This document shows positions 1 to 7,139 of a DNA stretch of 18,532 bases, piece by piece. Source of the stretch: Candidatus Colicola caccequi (lineage in GTDB: Bacteria; Bacteroidota; Bacteroidia; Bacteroidales; Paludibacteraceae); NCBI GenBank assembly GCA_018065205.1, contig JAGHTR010000174.1, positions 1 through 18,532 of the forward strand, in the 5' to 3' direction. Each line of letters opens with the position of its first letter. Positions within the stretch are counted from its first letter, which is position 1. The notes under the pieces are model-generated. The model ran no database searches. It saw nothing but the letters and a program-made list of their open reading frames with translations, and was not told where the DNA came from. A program made the position numbers and the translations under genes.

Positions 1-118
1 TTCGTAAGATTTTGCAAAAAGTTGCTCTATTGATGTTATGTTTGCTCAAAAAGTTCGTAATCAAAATAGTAGAGGGGGACATAAGGGGGGAGTTGTTAAA
101 AAGAGGGGAAGGAGACCC

Positions 119-158
119 TCGACCGAGTGTCGAGTGAGTGTCGACCGAGTGTCGACTA
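119..158. repeat. 11-bp tandem repeat, about 3.5 copies
   Basis: Units TCGACCGAGTG, TCGAGTGAGTG, TCGACCGAGTG and a partial TCGACTA follow each other without gaps. The first and third units are identical and the second differs at two bases. Two GTCGAC palindromes arise at unit junctions (140-145 and 151-156). If the open frame ending at 137 is a real gene tail, the array covers its last codons and stop, so a change in copy number would alter the C terminus. No function is known to me. Confidence 0.8.
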
Positions 159-259
159 TAATTAATGTCAAAAATGGCAACTTCGGATAGAAAATGCTAT
201 GATTTTTAATAGAAAAATCAGCCACTTTAGTCATAAAAACACTTTTTTTCTTGTTATAT

Positions 260-291
260 ATTGCATATATGCAAAATTTTTATTATCTTTG
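260..291 (+). promoter_or_regulatory. Bacteroidota-type promoter of the envelope operon
   Basis: A -7 element TATCTTTG (284-291) matches TAnnTTTG. Exactly 20 bases upstream is ATTG (260-263), three of four matches to the -33 box TTTG. The -33 region is the left part of a 14-bp perfect palindrome, TTGCATATATGCAA (261-274), nearly the same as the 16-bp palindrome at 18333-18348. Transcription is expected to start near 297, about 24 bases before the ATG at 321. Confidence 0.75.
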
Positions 292-320
292 CACGCTAAT
301 TTGAATAATTGTGACTAATT

Positions 321-680
321 ATGACTACAAAAAGTAAAGTGATCACTTGGTTAACGCTGATTTTGCTCGTCGGATTGGCTGGTTTTGTGTATTTCAAATT
401 CTGCTTTATCTATGCTACGGCAGATAATACCGGTACCATCAACTACTTCAAAAAGGAAGGATTTATCTTCAAGACATACGAAGGTAAACTTATTCAAACC
501 GGTACTCGCGCAGGCATGCAGTCCAATGAGTTTAAGTTCTCGGTAGAGGATGAAAACGTGGCTCAAGCCATTCGAGACAACGCCGACAAACCAATGACCC
601 TTATCACTAAACAGTACTTAGGTGCTCTGCCATGGCGTGGCGATACACGCTACATCGTAGATAGCATCGTAGTACGCTAA
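321..680 (+). CDS. Small membrane-anchored protein of unknown function, Bacteroidales family
   Basis: The product has 119 residues. One hydrophobic segment at about 8-30 acts as signal anchor, and a charged, probably beta-rich domain follows that should lie in the periplasm. The domain contains GFIFKTYEGKLIQTG (47-61), FKFSVEDE (71-78) and YLGALPWRGDTRYIVDSI (99-116). These are features I recall from a short conserved Bacteroidetes family often mislabelled '6-phosphogluconate dehydrogenase'. The protein is far too short for that enzyme and has no Rossmann fold, so the label should not be copied. It is the first gene of the operon, about 24 bases behind the predicted transcription start and 12 bases before the AMP ligase gene. 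Its function is not known; membrane or envelope upkeep is inferred from its neighbours only. Confidence 0.85.
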   Translation: MTTKSKVITWLTLILLVGLAGFVYFKFCFIYATADNTGTINYFKKEGFIFKTYEGKLIQTGTRAGMQSNEFKFSVEDENVAQAIRDNADKPMTLITKQYLGALPWRGDTRYIVDSIVVR

Positions 681-692
681 TCGCTTATAAGT

Positions 693-2366
693 ATGCTAAC
701 TTCTCCTGAAGACAATTTCGTAAAACTATACGAACGTTCTTTTCGTGAGCATTGGGACTTGGAAGCCATTACGGATTGGGGTACAACCAATACGTTAACC
801 TATGGCGAAATGGCCCAACAGATTTGGCGACTACATCGCCTCTTCCACCATCTGGGTGTGCATAAAGACGACCGTATTGCCGTCATGGGACGCAATAACT
901 GCAACTGGGTAATGACCTATCTGGCTACGGTTACTTACGGCGCTATCATCGTGCCTATTCTCCAGGACTTTAAGCCCGACGATGCTCTGCATATCATCAA
1001 CCATAGCGAGTGTAAACTGCTCTTTATCACCGACTCGATCTGGGAAGGAATGGACTTGGCCAGTATGGAGTCCATCAAAGCCGTATATAGTTTAGCTAAC
1101 TATGAACTGATTGCCACCACCATCAAGGAATCTAAGGACATCAGCATGGCTTGGGCAATGAAGGAATACAATAAGAAATTCCCTCAGGGCATGACGGCGC
1201 AGGATGTGGTATATAAGGACCGCAAGAACTCCGAAGTTGCTTCCATCAACTACACAAGCGGTACAACAGGATTCTCCAAGGGCGTTGTTACGCCATGTAA
1301 CGCCTTGGCATGCCATATTAAGTTCTTCTTCTCCACTAAACTCGTTTACCCGGGCTGCCGCCACGTGGCTTTCCTGCCGTTGGCGCACGCTTACGGTTGT
1401 GCCGTGGATTTCTTAGGATGCTTAGCTGCCGGCGGACATACGTACTTCATCGGACGTACTCCTGCTCCTAAAATCCTGTTGCAGGCTTTCCACGAAGTTA
1501 AACCGACACTGATTGTGTCCGTGCCACTCATATTAGAGAAGATATACAAGCAACAAATTGCTCCCCAAATAGCTAAACCACCAATCAGTTGGGTGCTAAA
1601 AGTGCCCTTGTTGGATGAAGTGGTGCTGACTAAAATCCGTCAGCAGTTAGTGGATGCCTTCGGCGGCGAGTTCTACCAACTCATCATCGGCGGTGCACCA
1701 CTTAACCCTGAAGTAGAGGCTTTCCTGAATCGTATCAAGTTCCCATTAACTGTAGGATATGGTATGACCGAATGCGCTCCGCTGATCTCCTGGACTCCCT
1801 GGCCGGGGGGCAAATCAGGTTCATGCGGCAAGGTGCTGGAAGGCTACATGGAGGCAAAAATAGATAAACCCAATGCCGAAGGTATAGGTAATGTGCTCGT
1901 TCGTGGCGAAAACGTGATGAAAGGCTACTACAAAAACGCCGCTGCTACCAAAGAGACTTTCACTAAAGACGGATGGCTCAAAACAGGAGACTTAGGAACG
2001 ATTGACGAGGATGGCTATCTATTCATCAAAGGACGCAATAAGACGATGCTATTAGGACCCAGTGGTCAGAATATCTACCCCGAAGAGATTGAGTCCAAAC
2101 TCAATAACTTCCCCTACGTAAACGAATCCATCGTGCTGCAGCATGAGGACCATCTGGTGGCGCTCGTCTATCCGGACTTCAAGGCCGCTGACCAAAACCA
2201 CCTGTCTCAAGATGAACTGGCGCAAGCCATTGAAGAGATACGTAAGGACCTGAATAAACAACTGGCATCGTACGAACAAATAACTAAAATCAAACTCTAT
2301 CCGCACGAATTTGAGAAAACGCCTAAACGCTCCATCAAACGCTTCCTCTATACACAAATGGTGTGA
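693..2366 (+). CDS. Long-chain acyl-CoA synthetase-like AMP-dependent ligase
   Basis: This 557-residue member of the ANL adenylate-forming family is expected to activate a fatty acid to acyl-AMP and pass it to CoA in the cytoplasm or at the inner membrane. The P-loop YTSGTTGFSKG is at 187-197, the A5 motif GYGMTE at 355-360, A7 TGDLG with the TIDEDGYLFIKGR hinge at 431-448, and NIYPEEIE at 460-467. The C-terminal A10 motif reads KTPKRSIKR (542-550), where most relatives have K-T-P-x-G-K-I-K-R. The residue at the catalytic lysine position is therefore serine, with Lys545 and Lys549 nearby. The length is normal for a compact FadD-like enzyme and there is no signal peptide. It lies in an operon with coaX (CoA synthesis) and fabG, which fits a role in acyl-CoA or acyl-chain use for envelope lipids. 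The substrate cannot be read from the sequence. Confidence 0.88.
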   Translation: MLTSPEDNFVKLYERSFREHWDLEAITDWGTTNTLTYGEMAQQIWRLHRLFHHLGVHKDDRIAVMGRNNCNWVMTYLATVTYGAIIVPILQDFKPDDALHIINHSECKLLFITDSIWEGMDLASMESIKAVYSLANYELIATTIKESKDISMAWAMKEYNKKFPQGMTAQDVVYKDRKNSEVASINYTSGTTGFSKGVVTPCNALACHIKFFFSTKLVYPGCRHVAFLPLAHAYGCAVDFLGCLAAGGHTYFIGRTPAPKILLQAFHEVKPTLIVSVPLILEKIYKQQIAPQIAKPPISWVLKVPLLDEVVLTKIRQQLVDAFGGEFYQLIIGGAPLNPEVEAFLNRIKFPLTVGYGMTECAPLISWTPWPGGKSGSCGKVLEGYMEAKIDKPNAEGIGNVLVRGENVMKGYYKNAAATKETFTKDGWLKTGDLGTIDEDGYLFIKGRNKTMLLGPSGQNIYPEEIESKLNNFPYVNESIVLQHEDHLVALVYPDFKAADQNHLSQDELAQAIEEIRKDLNKQLASYEQITKIKLYPHEFEKTPKRSIKRFLYTQMV

Positions 2367-2370
2367 ATTA

Positions 2371-2416
2371 ACGTAAACGCAAACTGATTGACGTAAACGC
2401 AAACGTAAACTGATTG
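2371..2416. repeat. Hexamer-based direct repeats before coaX
   Basis: The 58-bp spacer between the ligase and coaX is mostly repeat. A 20-bp copy, ACGTAAACGCAAACTGATTG (2371-2390), is followed directly by a 26-bp copy (2391-2416) that has one extra ACGTAA hexamer before the shared ACTGATTG end. The inner unit is thus ACGYAA, present twice in the first copy and three times in the second. The string CGCAAACGTAAA also occurs in the SRP RNA leader at 14306-14317. Confidence 0.85.
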
Positions 2417-2424
2417 ACGAAGAG

Positions 2425-3159
2425 ATGAATATATGTATCGACCAAGGTAATTCGCGAACCAAAGTGGCATTGTTTAATGCCGAAGGTAAGCTGGTGAAGA
2501 ACTTCTTATACAAGTCCTTCACGTCCGTTGATGCTGAACGGCTGTTCACGCTTTATCCCATTGAGAACAGTATCATCTCATCCGTGGTTAACTTAGAGTC
2601 CAGTATGGTGAATGCCCTGCATCGGCTCAGTAAGCGATTTGTGCTGTTTGATCACCTCACGCCTGTTCCCATCATCAACGATTATGTTACGCCGGAGACG
2701 TTAGGTCAGGACCGCTTGGCTGCTGCAGTAGGTGCCGCTACGTTATGTCCCAACGATAACTTGCTTATTGTAGATATGGGCAGCGCCATTACATACGACT
2801 TTGTGAGCGCAGAAGGACATTTCTTAGGTGGAAACATCGCTCCCGGACTCAAAATGCGTCTGTCTTCCTTACATACAATGACTAAAAAACTGCCATTGGT
2901 GGAGGTGGATGAGCAGGAACTGATTCCTCTCTACGGTCAGAAAACACGGGATGCTATTGCTGCCGGTGTGCTGCGTGGCATGGTTTTTGAACTGAAAGGA
3001 TATATACGTACATTAAGTGAACGTACATCCCATTTCACGACCTTCTTAACCGGAGGTCATGCTCCCTACGTCTTAGGACATGTGGACCAAAACGTGCGCT
3101 ACGAAAAACACTTGGTGCTAATTGGGTTGAATCAAATACTGGAATATAATAAACGATGA
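2425..3159 (+). CDS. coaX: Type III pantothenate kinase
   Basis: The 244-residue protein phosphorylates pantothenate with ATP, the first step of CoA synthesis, in the cytoplasm. It belongs to the ASKHA fold: the N-terminal phosphate loop is DQGNSRTK (6-13), the family's G-x-D-R signature is GQDR (94-97), a second phosphate motif is VDMGSAITYD (116-125), and GGNIAPG (135-141) and LTGGH (208-212) follow. Serine replaces the usual threonine in both DxGNS and DMGSA, a mild change. The length is normal for the family (about 240-260). The ATG at 2425 gives the full first motif right at the N terminus and has no Shine-Dalgarno sequence. The stop overlaps the next start in ATGA, so the two genes are likely translationally coupled. 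Type III enzymes are generally insensitive to CoA feedback and need a monovalent cation. Confidence 0.93.
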   Translation: MNICIDQGNSRTKVALFNAEGKLVKNFLYKSFTSVDAERLFTLYPIENSIISSVVNLESSMVNALHRLSKRFVLFDHLTPVPIINDYVTPETLGQDRLAAAVGAATLCPNDNLLIVDMGSAITYDFVSAEGHFLGGNIAPGLKMRLSSLHTMTKKLPLVEVDEQELIPLYGQKTRDAIAAGVLRGMVFELKGYIRTLSERTSHFTTFLTGGHAPYVLGHVDQNVRYEKHLVLIGLNQILEYNKR

Positions 3160-4364
3160 AGAAGCTATACCTATATATATTATTTATGATACCATCCATG
3201 GCATTTGCCCAGATGGTCTCTTCTTCCCCCTCATCCCGCTTCGGATACGGCGAAATGGTCACTAACCAGCCAGCCTCTTTCCGCGCAATGGGTGGCGTTA
3301 GTGCAGGTATGCGCACCAATACAACCATTAACCCTGCTCAACCTGCCGGGTACACAGGATGCGATAGCCTCAGTTTTATGCTTGATATAGCTGCCGGCAT
3401 CGAATGGACTAATTACCACGATGTTAATGGCACCAAGAACGTACCTAACGGTACATTGGAATATGTGAACCTACAATTCCCCATCTGGAAACAACATATC
3501 GCCTTATCCGCCGGTATCAATCCGTATTCCAATGTCGGTTATAAATTCAGCCTGCCCGGTACAACCGCATACGGTAATTATAACTACAACATCACCTATC
3601 GTGGCGAAGGAGGATTAAGTCAAGTCTATGGCGGATTGAGTTTCAATATCATGGATTGGGTGGCTGTCGGTGCTAATTTCTATTATACGTTTGGCAATGT
3701 AACCAATTACATAACCGAGTCTTTTAGCGATCCTACCATTTCGCCTCGCGAGATTGTACGATACATGAGATTCAATACATGGCGCACCAGAGTAGGAGCA
3801 CAGTTCTTCCATACATTTGCCCAAAAACATACTATCGTCCTGGGCGCTACGTTTGAACCTAAACTGACTATGCAAGGCGATTACTTCATGACCGAGACTT
3901 ACTCCTTAGATACGATTGATCTCAAGAACGGCTTTGATTCACCAATGGAGTGGGGATTAGGATTTAGTTACACCTACGATAATCGCTTAACCATTGCTGC
4001 TGATTATGAGTTCCAAAACTGGGCAAAAGCTAAGTTCTACAATGAAACAGGTCAACTGAATGACCAACACCGCATCGCGTTTGGTGCCGAATATAGACAT
4101 AACCCTTATTCTCAACGTTATGCGGAACGTATGATTTGGAGATTAGGCGGACACCTAAGTAATAGTTACGTGCGCGTAGATGGTATGCGGCAGTTTGGCG
4201 TTGCTGTGGGATTAGGATTCCCATTACGAACGGTGGCTACGGTACTGAACGTCACCATCGAATATGACCATAGAACGGCTCTAAAAGAAATTACCGAGAA
4301 TGTGTTTAAGTTTACAATCGATGTCTCTGTCAATGAGAATTGGTTCCATAAACGCAAATTATAA
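3156..4364 (+). CDS. Outer-membrane beta-barrel protein, FadL/PorV-like
   Basis: The 402-residue product starts with a typical signal peptide (MKKLYLYILFMIPSMAFA, cleavage before Gln19). The rest is rich in alternating aromatic and small residues that fit transmembrane beta strands, including GLGFSYTYD, RIAFGAEYRH and the repeated pattern YGGLSFNIMDWVAVGANFYY. It ends in a strand followed by NENWFHKRKL, a tail I recall from Bacteroidetes barrels of the FadL/PorV-like superfamily. The N terminus carries RFGYGEMVTNQPASFRAMGG, also usual in that group. The cargo is unknown. The start overlaps coaX by four bases. A TPR protein and lptC follow, and this order is common in Bacteroidales, which suggests a role in outer-membrane assembly or transport of hydrophobic compounds. 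This is inference from context, not shown by the sequence. Confidence 0.85.
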   Translation: MKKLYLYILFMIPSMAFAQMVSSSPSSRFGYGEMVTNQPASFRAMGGVSAGMRTNTTINPAQPAGYTGCDSLSFMLDIAAGIEWTNYHDVNGTKNVPNGTLEYVNLQFPIWKQHIALSAGINPYSNVGYKFSLPGTTAYGNYNYNITYRGEGGLSQVYGGLSFNIMDWVAVGANFYYTFGNVTNYITESFSDPTISPREIVRYMRFNTWRTRVGAQFFHTFAQKHTIVLGATFEPKLTMQGDYFMTETYSLDTIDLKNGFDSPMEWGLGFSYTYDNRLTIAADYEFQNWAKAKFYNETGQLNDQHRIAFGAEYRHNPYSQRYAERMIWRLGGHLSNSYVRVDGMRQFGVAVGLGFPLRTVATVLNVTIEYDHRTALKEITENVFKFTIDVSVNENWFHKRKL

Positions 4365-4393
4365 TTAATCATAATAAATTAAATTAATCACAA

Positions 4394-5812
4394 ATGAAAA
4401 AGAATCTTTTGATTGTTGCTTTAGTGGTTGTTGTACCATCTTTAGCATGCGCTAAAAAGCCCAAACAACAGGTGGCTGAACCCGTTGCCGAAGTCGTTGA
4501 ACAGGTCGTAGAGGAGGAAGCCATTCCTGAAATTACCGAGGAGTGTCTGGCTCAAGTATCTATGTTTACGGAATACTGCAAGGCCAAAGCTTATCATGAT
4601 GCTTTTGAACCTTGGTTGCAAGTATATCAAAACTGCCCAACCGCTAACAAGGCTATCTACAGCCGTGGTTCTCAGATTTTGGAATATGAGTATGCGAATG
4701 CTAAAGATGACGCTGCTCGTAACCAAATTCGCGCCTTGGCTATGGAGATGTATGACAAACGTATCAAATATTTCGGCAACGATGCTAAGTATCCTAAGGC
4801 TTATATCTTAGGTCAAAAGGGTGTGGATTATTGCGCATACTTCCCCGAAGATACTCTCAAATTAGAAGCCTACGGTTGGCTTAAAGAAAGTGTGTCTTCA
4901 ATGGGATACAATTCACAACTCAAGGTGCTCCGCACTTTTGCTGAGGTAAGTAACGGATTGTATAAGGCTGATCCTGAGAAATACGGAGAGCAATATATCG
5001 CAGACTACTCGCAAGTAAGCAATTTGCTGCAACATATCTGGAATGACCCTGCCAGCAAGAATGCCAACGATGCCGGTGTCATTAAGGAATATGTGGACAA
5101 TCTGTTTGCTATCTCCGGTGCTGCCAGCTGCGATAAACTGGATGAACTATATCGCGATTACGTGGCATCCAACGGACAGTACTTGGAGGATATGCTTAAA
5201 CTGATGGCTATGTACAAACGCGTTAAATGTACCGAGTCGGAGGTTTATTTCGCTGCTGCCGCTGCTGCTCATAAACTGCGTCCTACCGAGGAATCGGCTG
5301 CCGGTTGCGCTAAGATGAGTGCTAAAAAGGAAGACTGGAATTCCGCTATTGAGTATTACAAACAGGCTATTGACCTGATTGAGGAAGAATTAGACGATGA
5401 CCGTGACGACTACCTCTATGGCTTGGCTTATTGCTACTATAACCTCCATCGCTATGCGGATGCTCGCACCTATGCCCGTCAAAGTATGGAAGTTGAACCT
5501 ACTATGGCCGGACGTTGCTACATCTTAATCGGTATGTGCTATGCCGCTTCTCAACCTTATTCGGCTGCTGAATCTTCTGCCGCTAAGGCCGCTATCCTCA
5601 ATAAGACTGTCTTCTGGGCTGCCGTGGATCAATTCACAAAAGCTAAACAGTTTGAAGATTGCGTAGAGGACGCTAATAAACTGATTGCTGCTTATAGCAA
5701 GTATTTCCCCACCAAGGAGGAGATGTTTGACCTGCCCGGTGAGTTTGGTTCAGGTAGCTTTGTAGTTGGTGGATGGATTGGTGAAAGAACAATATGCCGT
5801 CCCGCCAAGTAA
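4394..5812 (+). CDS. Periplasmic tetratricopeptide-repeat protein
   Basis: The protein has 472 residues. A signal sequence ends near PSLACA (cleavage likely before Lys21; Cys19 makes a lipoprotein possible, but the -3 residue is serine, a poor lipobox). A short valine/glutamate-rich linker follows (about 25-50), then helical repeats. The clearest TPR-like pairs are at about 313-328 (EDWNSAIEYYKQAIDL), 340-367 (YLYGLAYCYYNLHRYADARTYARQSMEV) and 372-403. The C-terminal FVVGGWIGERTICR (456-469) is a tail shared by Bacteroidales homologues as I remember them. It probably works as a scaffold in the periplasm or at the outer membrane, perhaps with the barrel encoded just upstream. The spacer before it is 29 bases and AT-rich, and its end overlaps lptC by 19 bases. 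The binding partner is unknown. Confidence 0.85.
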   Translation: MKKNLLIVALVVVVPSLACAKKPKQQVAEPVAEVVEQVVEEEAIPEITEECLAQVSMFTEYCKAKAYHDAFEPWLQVYQNCPTANKAIYSRGSQILEYEYANAKDDAARNQIRALAMEMYDKRIKYFGNDAKYPKAYILGQKGVDYCAYFPEDTLKLEAYGWLKESVSSMGYNSQLKVLRTFAEVSNGLYKADPEKYGEQYIADYSQVSNLLQHIWNDPASKNANDAGVIKEYVDNLFAISGAASCDKLDELYRDYVASNGQYLEDMLKLMAMYKRVKCTESEVYFAAAAAAHKLRPTEESAAGCAKMSAKKEDWNSAIEYYKQAIDLIEEELDDDRDDYLYGLAYCYYNLHRYADARTYARQSMEVEPTMAGRCYILIGMCYAASQPYSAAESSAAKAAILNKTVFWAAVDQFTKAKQFEDCVEDANKLIAAYSKYFPTKEEMFDLPGEFGSGSFVVGGWIGERTICRPAK

Positions 5813-6363
5813 TCAGCATACTCATTTTAACAACGGCACTGATTGCTTGTGGCCGTAATAAGCACCCCAAGACAGACGCGATTGAAGATCGTGCGGCTAC
5901 GGCGGTGCTTCAAGCTACTCATGTATCTACACTCATCTCGGACTCCGGCATAACCCGCTATCGCATTAGTGCCGAACAATGGTTCGTATATGATAAATCA
6001 GATCCTACTTATTGGGACTTCCCCCAAGGACTATACTTGGAGAAATTCAACGAAGTCATGGTGGTAGATGCCTCTATTCGTGCGGATAAAGCCCGCTATT
6101 GGGACCAAACCGGATTATGGCAGTTGGACGGTAATGTGCATGCTATGAACGAGGAAGGGGAGCAGTTTGATACACCGCAACTAATATGGGATCAACAATC
6201 GGAACACATCTATTCGGATAGCAATATCGTTATTAGACGTCAGTCCTCTGTACTCGAAGGAGTAGGGTTCACCAGCAATCAAACAATGACCGAATATACT
6301 ATTTTACAACCAACGGGATATTTCCCAATTGAAGAAACTAATCATGACTCTATTACAGAATAA
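5794..6363 (+). CDS. lptC: LPS export ABC transporter periplasmic protein LptC, lipoprotein form
   Basis: The 189-residue product begins with a short signal and a lipobox LIAC (Cys19), so it is probably lipid-anchored, as Bacteroidetes LptC proteins often are, rather than held by a transmembrane helix as in E. coli. Residues about 35-165 show the LptC/LptA-type pattern of short beta strands: ITRYRISAEQW, PQGLYLEKFNE, IRADKARYWDQTGLWQLDGNVHAMNEEGEQFDTPQLIWDQ, HIYSDSNIVIRR. LptC takes LPS from the LptBFG complex and hands it to the bridge across the periplasm. The gene starts inside the end of the TPR gene (19-base overlap) and runs 20 bases into fabG, so all three are likely coupled in translation. 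The usual CorC-like hemolysin and SurA-type genes that I associate with lptC in Bacteroides are not next to it here. Confidence 0.88.
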   Translation: MPSRQVISILILTTALIACGRNKHPKTDAIEDRAATAVLQATHVSTLISDSGITRYRISAEQWFVYDKSDPTYWDFPQGLYLEKFNEVMVVDASIRADKARYWDQTGLWQLDGNVHAMNEEGEQFDTPQLIWDQQSEHIYSDSNIVIRRQSSVLEGVGFTSNQTMTEYTILQPTGYFPIEETNHDSITE

Positions 6364-7087
6364 AGTTGCTATCGTTACCGGTGCTGCTCGTGGCATAGGT
6401 AAACAGATTGCACTCACCCTTGCTAAGGAAGGTTGTGCTATTGCCTTCACCGATTTAGTCATTAATGAACAGGCCGAGGCTACGCGCCAAGAGATAGAAG
6501 CCTTAGGCGTTACATGCCGTGCTTATGCCAGCAATGCTGCTGATTTTGAGCAAACGCACGAAGTCGTTAATCGCATTATGGAGGAATTTGGACATATTGA
6601 TATCCTTGTCAATAATGCCGGTATAACCAAGGACGGTTTGATGCTCCGCATGAGTGAACAACAGTGGGATGCTGTCATCAACGTTAACCTCAAATCCGCC
6701 TTTAACTTCATTCATGCCGTATCACCTATTATGATGCGTCAGCGTAGCGGTTCCATTATATCTATGTCCAGTGTAGTAGGTCTCAATGGTAATGCCGGAC
6801 AAGCCAATTATGCAGCATCCAAGGCCGGCATCATTGCGCTTACTAAGTCTGTGGCTAAAGAAATGGGTAGCCGTGGCATTCGCGCTAACGCCATCGCTCC
6901 GGGATTCATTATGACCGATATGACGGCTGCTCTGCCCGAAGAAACCCTAAATGAGTTCGTCAAGATGATTCCTATGCGGCGTGGCGGTCAGCCGGAAGAG
7001 GTTGCTAAAGTCGCTCTCTTCTTAGCCTCTGACCTCAGTTCATACGTCAGCGGACAAGTCATCCAAGTAAATGGAGCTATGGGATAA
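6344..7087 (+). CDS. fabG: 3-oxoacyl-[acyl-carrier-protein] reductase
   Basis: This short-chain dehydrogenase of 247 residues reduces beta-ketoacyl-ACP with NADPH in type II fatty-acid synthesis in the cytoplasm. The cofactor motif TGAARGIG is at 12-19, NNAG at 90-93, and the catalytic set is Asn115, Ser143, Tyr156 and Lys160 (YAASK). The PGFIMTDMT loop (186-194) and the C-terminal YVSGQVIQVNGAMG fit FabG and not other SDR enzymes. I chose the ATG at 6344. A TTG at 6329 in frame would add five residues (MKKLI), which FabG proteins do not have. The start lies 20 bases inside lptC. It is the last gene of the operon and a strong terminator follows 2 bases after the stop. It could be the only copy or a paralogue; this cannot be told here. 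Confidence 0.93.
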   Translation: MTLLQNKVAIVTGAARGIGKQIALTLAKEGCAIAFTDLVINEQAEATRQEIEALGVTCRAYASNAADFEQTHEVVNRIMEEFGHIDILVNNAGITKDGLMLRMSEQQWDAVINVNLKSAFNFIHAVSPIMMRQRSGSIISMSSVVGLNGNAGQANYAASKAGIIALTKSVAKEMGSRGIRANAIAPGFIMTDMTAALPEETLNEFVKMIPMRRGGQPEEVAKVALFLASDLSSYVSGQVIQVNGAMG

Positions 7088-7089
7088 TA

Positions 7090-7119
7090 AAAAAGCCGGT
7101 CTGTAAAGATCGGCTTTTT
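7090..7119. terminator. Bidirectional intrinsic terminator between fabG and rsmG
   Basis: A 12-bp stem (7090-7101 with 7108-7119) closes a 6-base loop TGTAAA. All pairs are Watson-Crick except one G-U pair. The stem begins with five A and ends with five T, so each strand makes a hairpin followed by a U tract. It lies 2 bases after the fabG stop and 20 bases from the rsmG stop, serving both converging genes. Confidence 0.92.
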
Positions 7120-7139
7120 AGTTCATATATGCTATTGGT

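Larger units (their letters stand above)
1..320. other. Region without an assured gene, upstream of the first operon
   Basis: No complete gene is visible here. One plus frame (bases 3-137) is open from the window edge to a TGA and would encode a 44-residue tail with a hydrophobic stretch followed by a charged end, so it could be the 3' end of an upstream gene. That length without a stop is not significant by itself. The stretch also holds a purine-rich tract with G runs (72-112), an 11-bp tandem repeat (119-158), a small AT-rich hairpin (8-bp stem TGATTTTT/AAAAATCA, 200-220), and the promoter of the first operon near its right end. No tRNA or rRNA was seen. Confidence 0.6.

Noticed and set aside
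72..112. Purine-rich tract with G runs as a G-quadruplex
   Set aside because: Only three runs of four or more G exist and the second loop is long (about 14 bases), so a stable four-strand fold is not convincing.
200..220. Hairpin TGATTTTT/AAAAATCA as a terminator
   Set aside because: The stem is nearly all A-T with no GC core, so it would be weak; it is noted only as a structure in the upstream region.
321..680. Name '6-phosphogluconate dehydrogenase' for the first gene
   Set aside because: I recall this label on homologues, but 119 residues with one membrane segment and no NADP-binding fold cannot be that enzyme.
6329..6343. Upstream TTG start for fabG
   Set aside because: It would add MKKLI, which has no counterpart in FabG, while the ATG at 6344 gives the normal N terminus and length.
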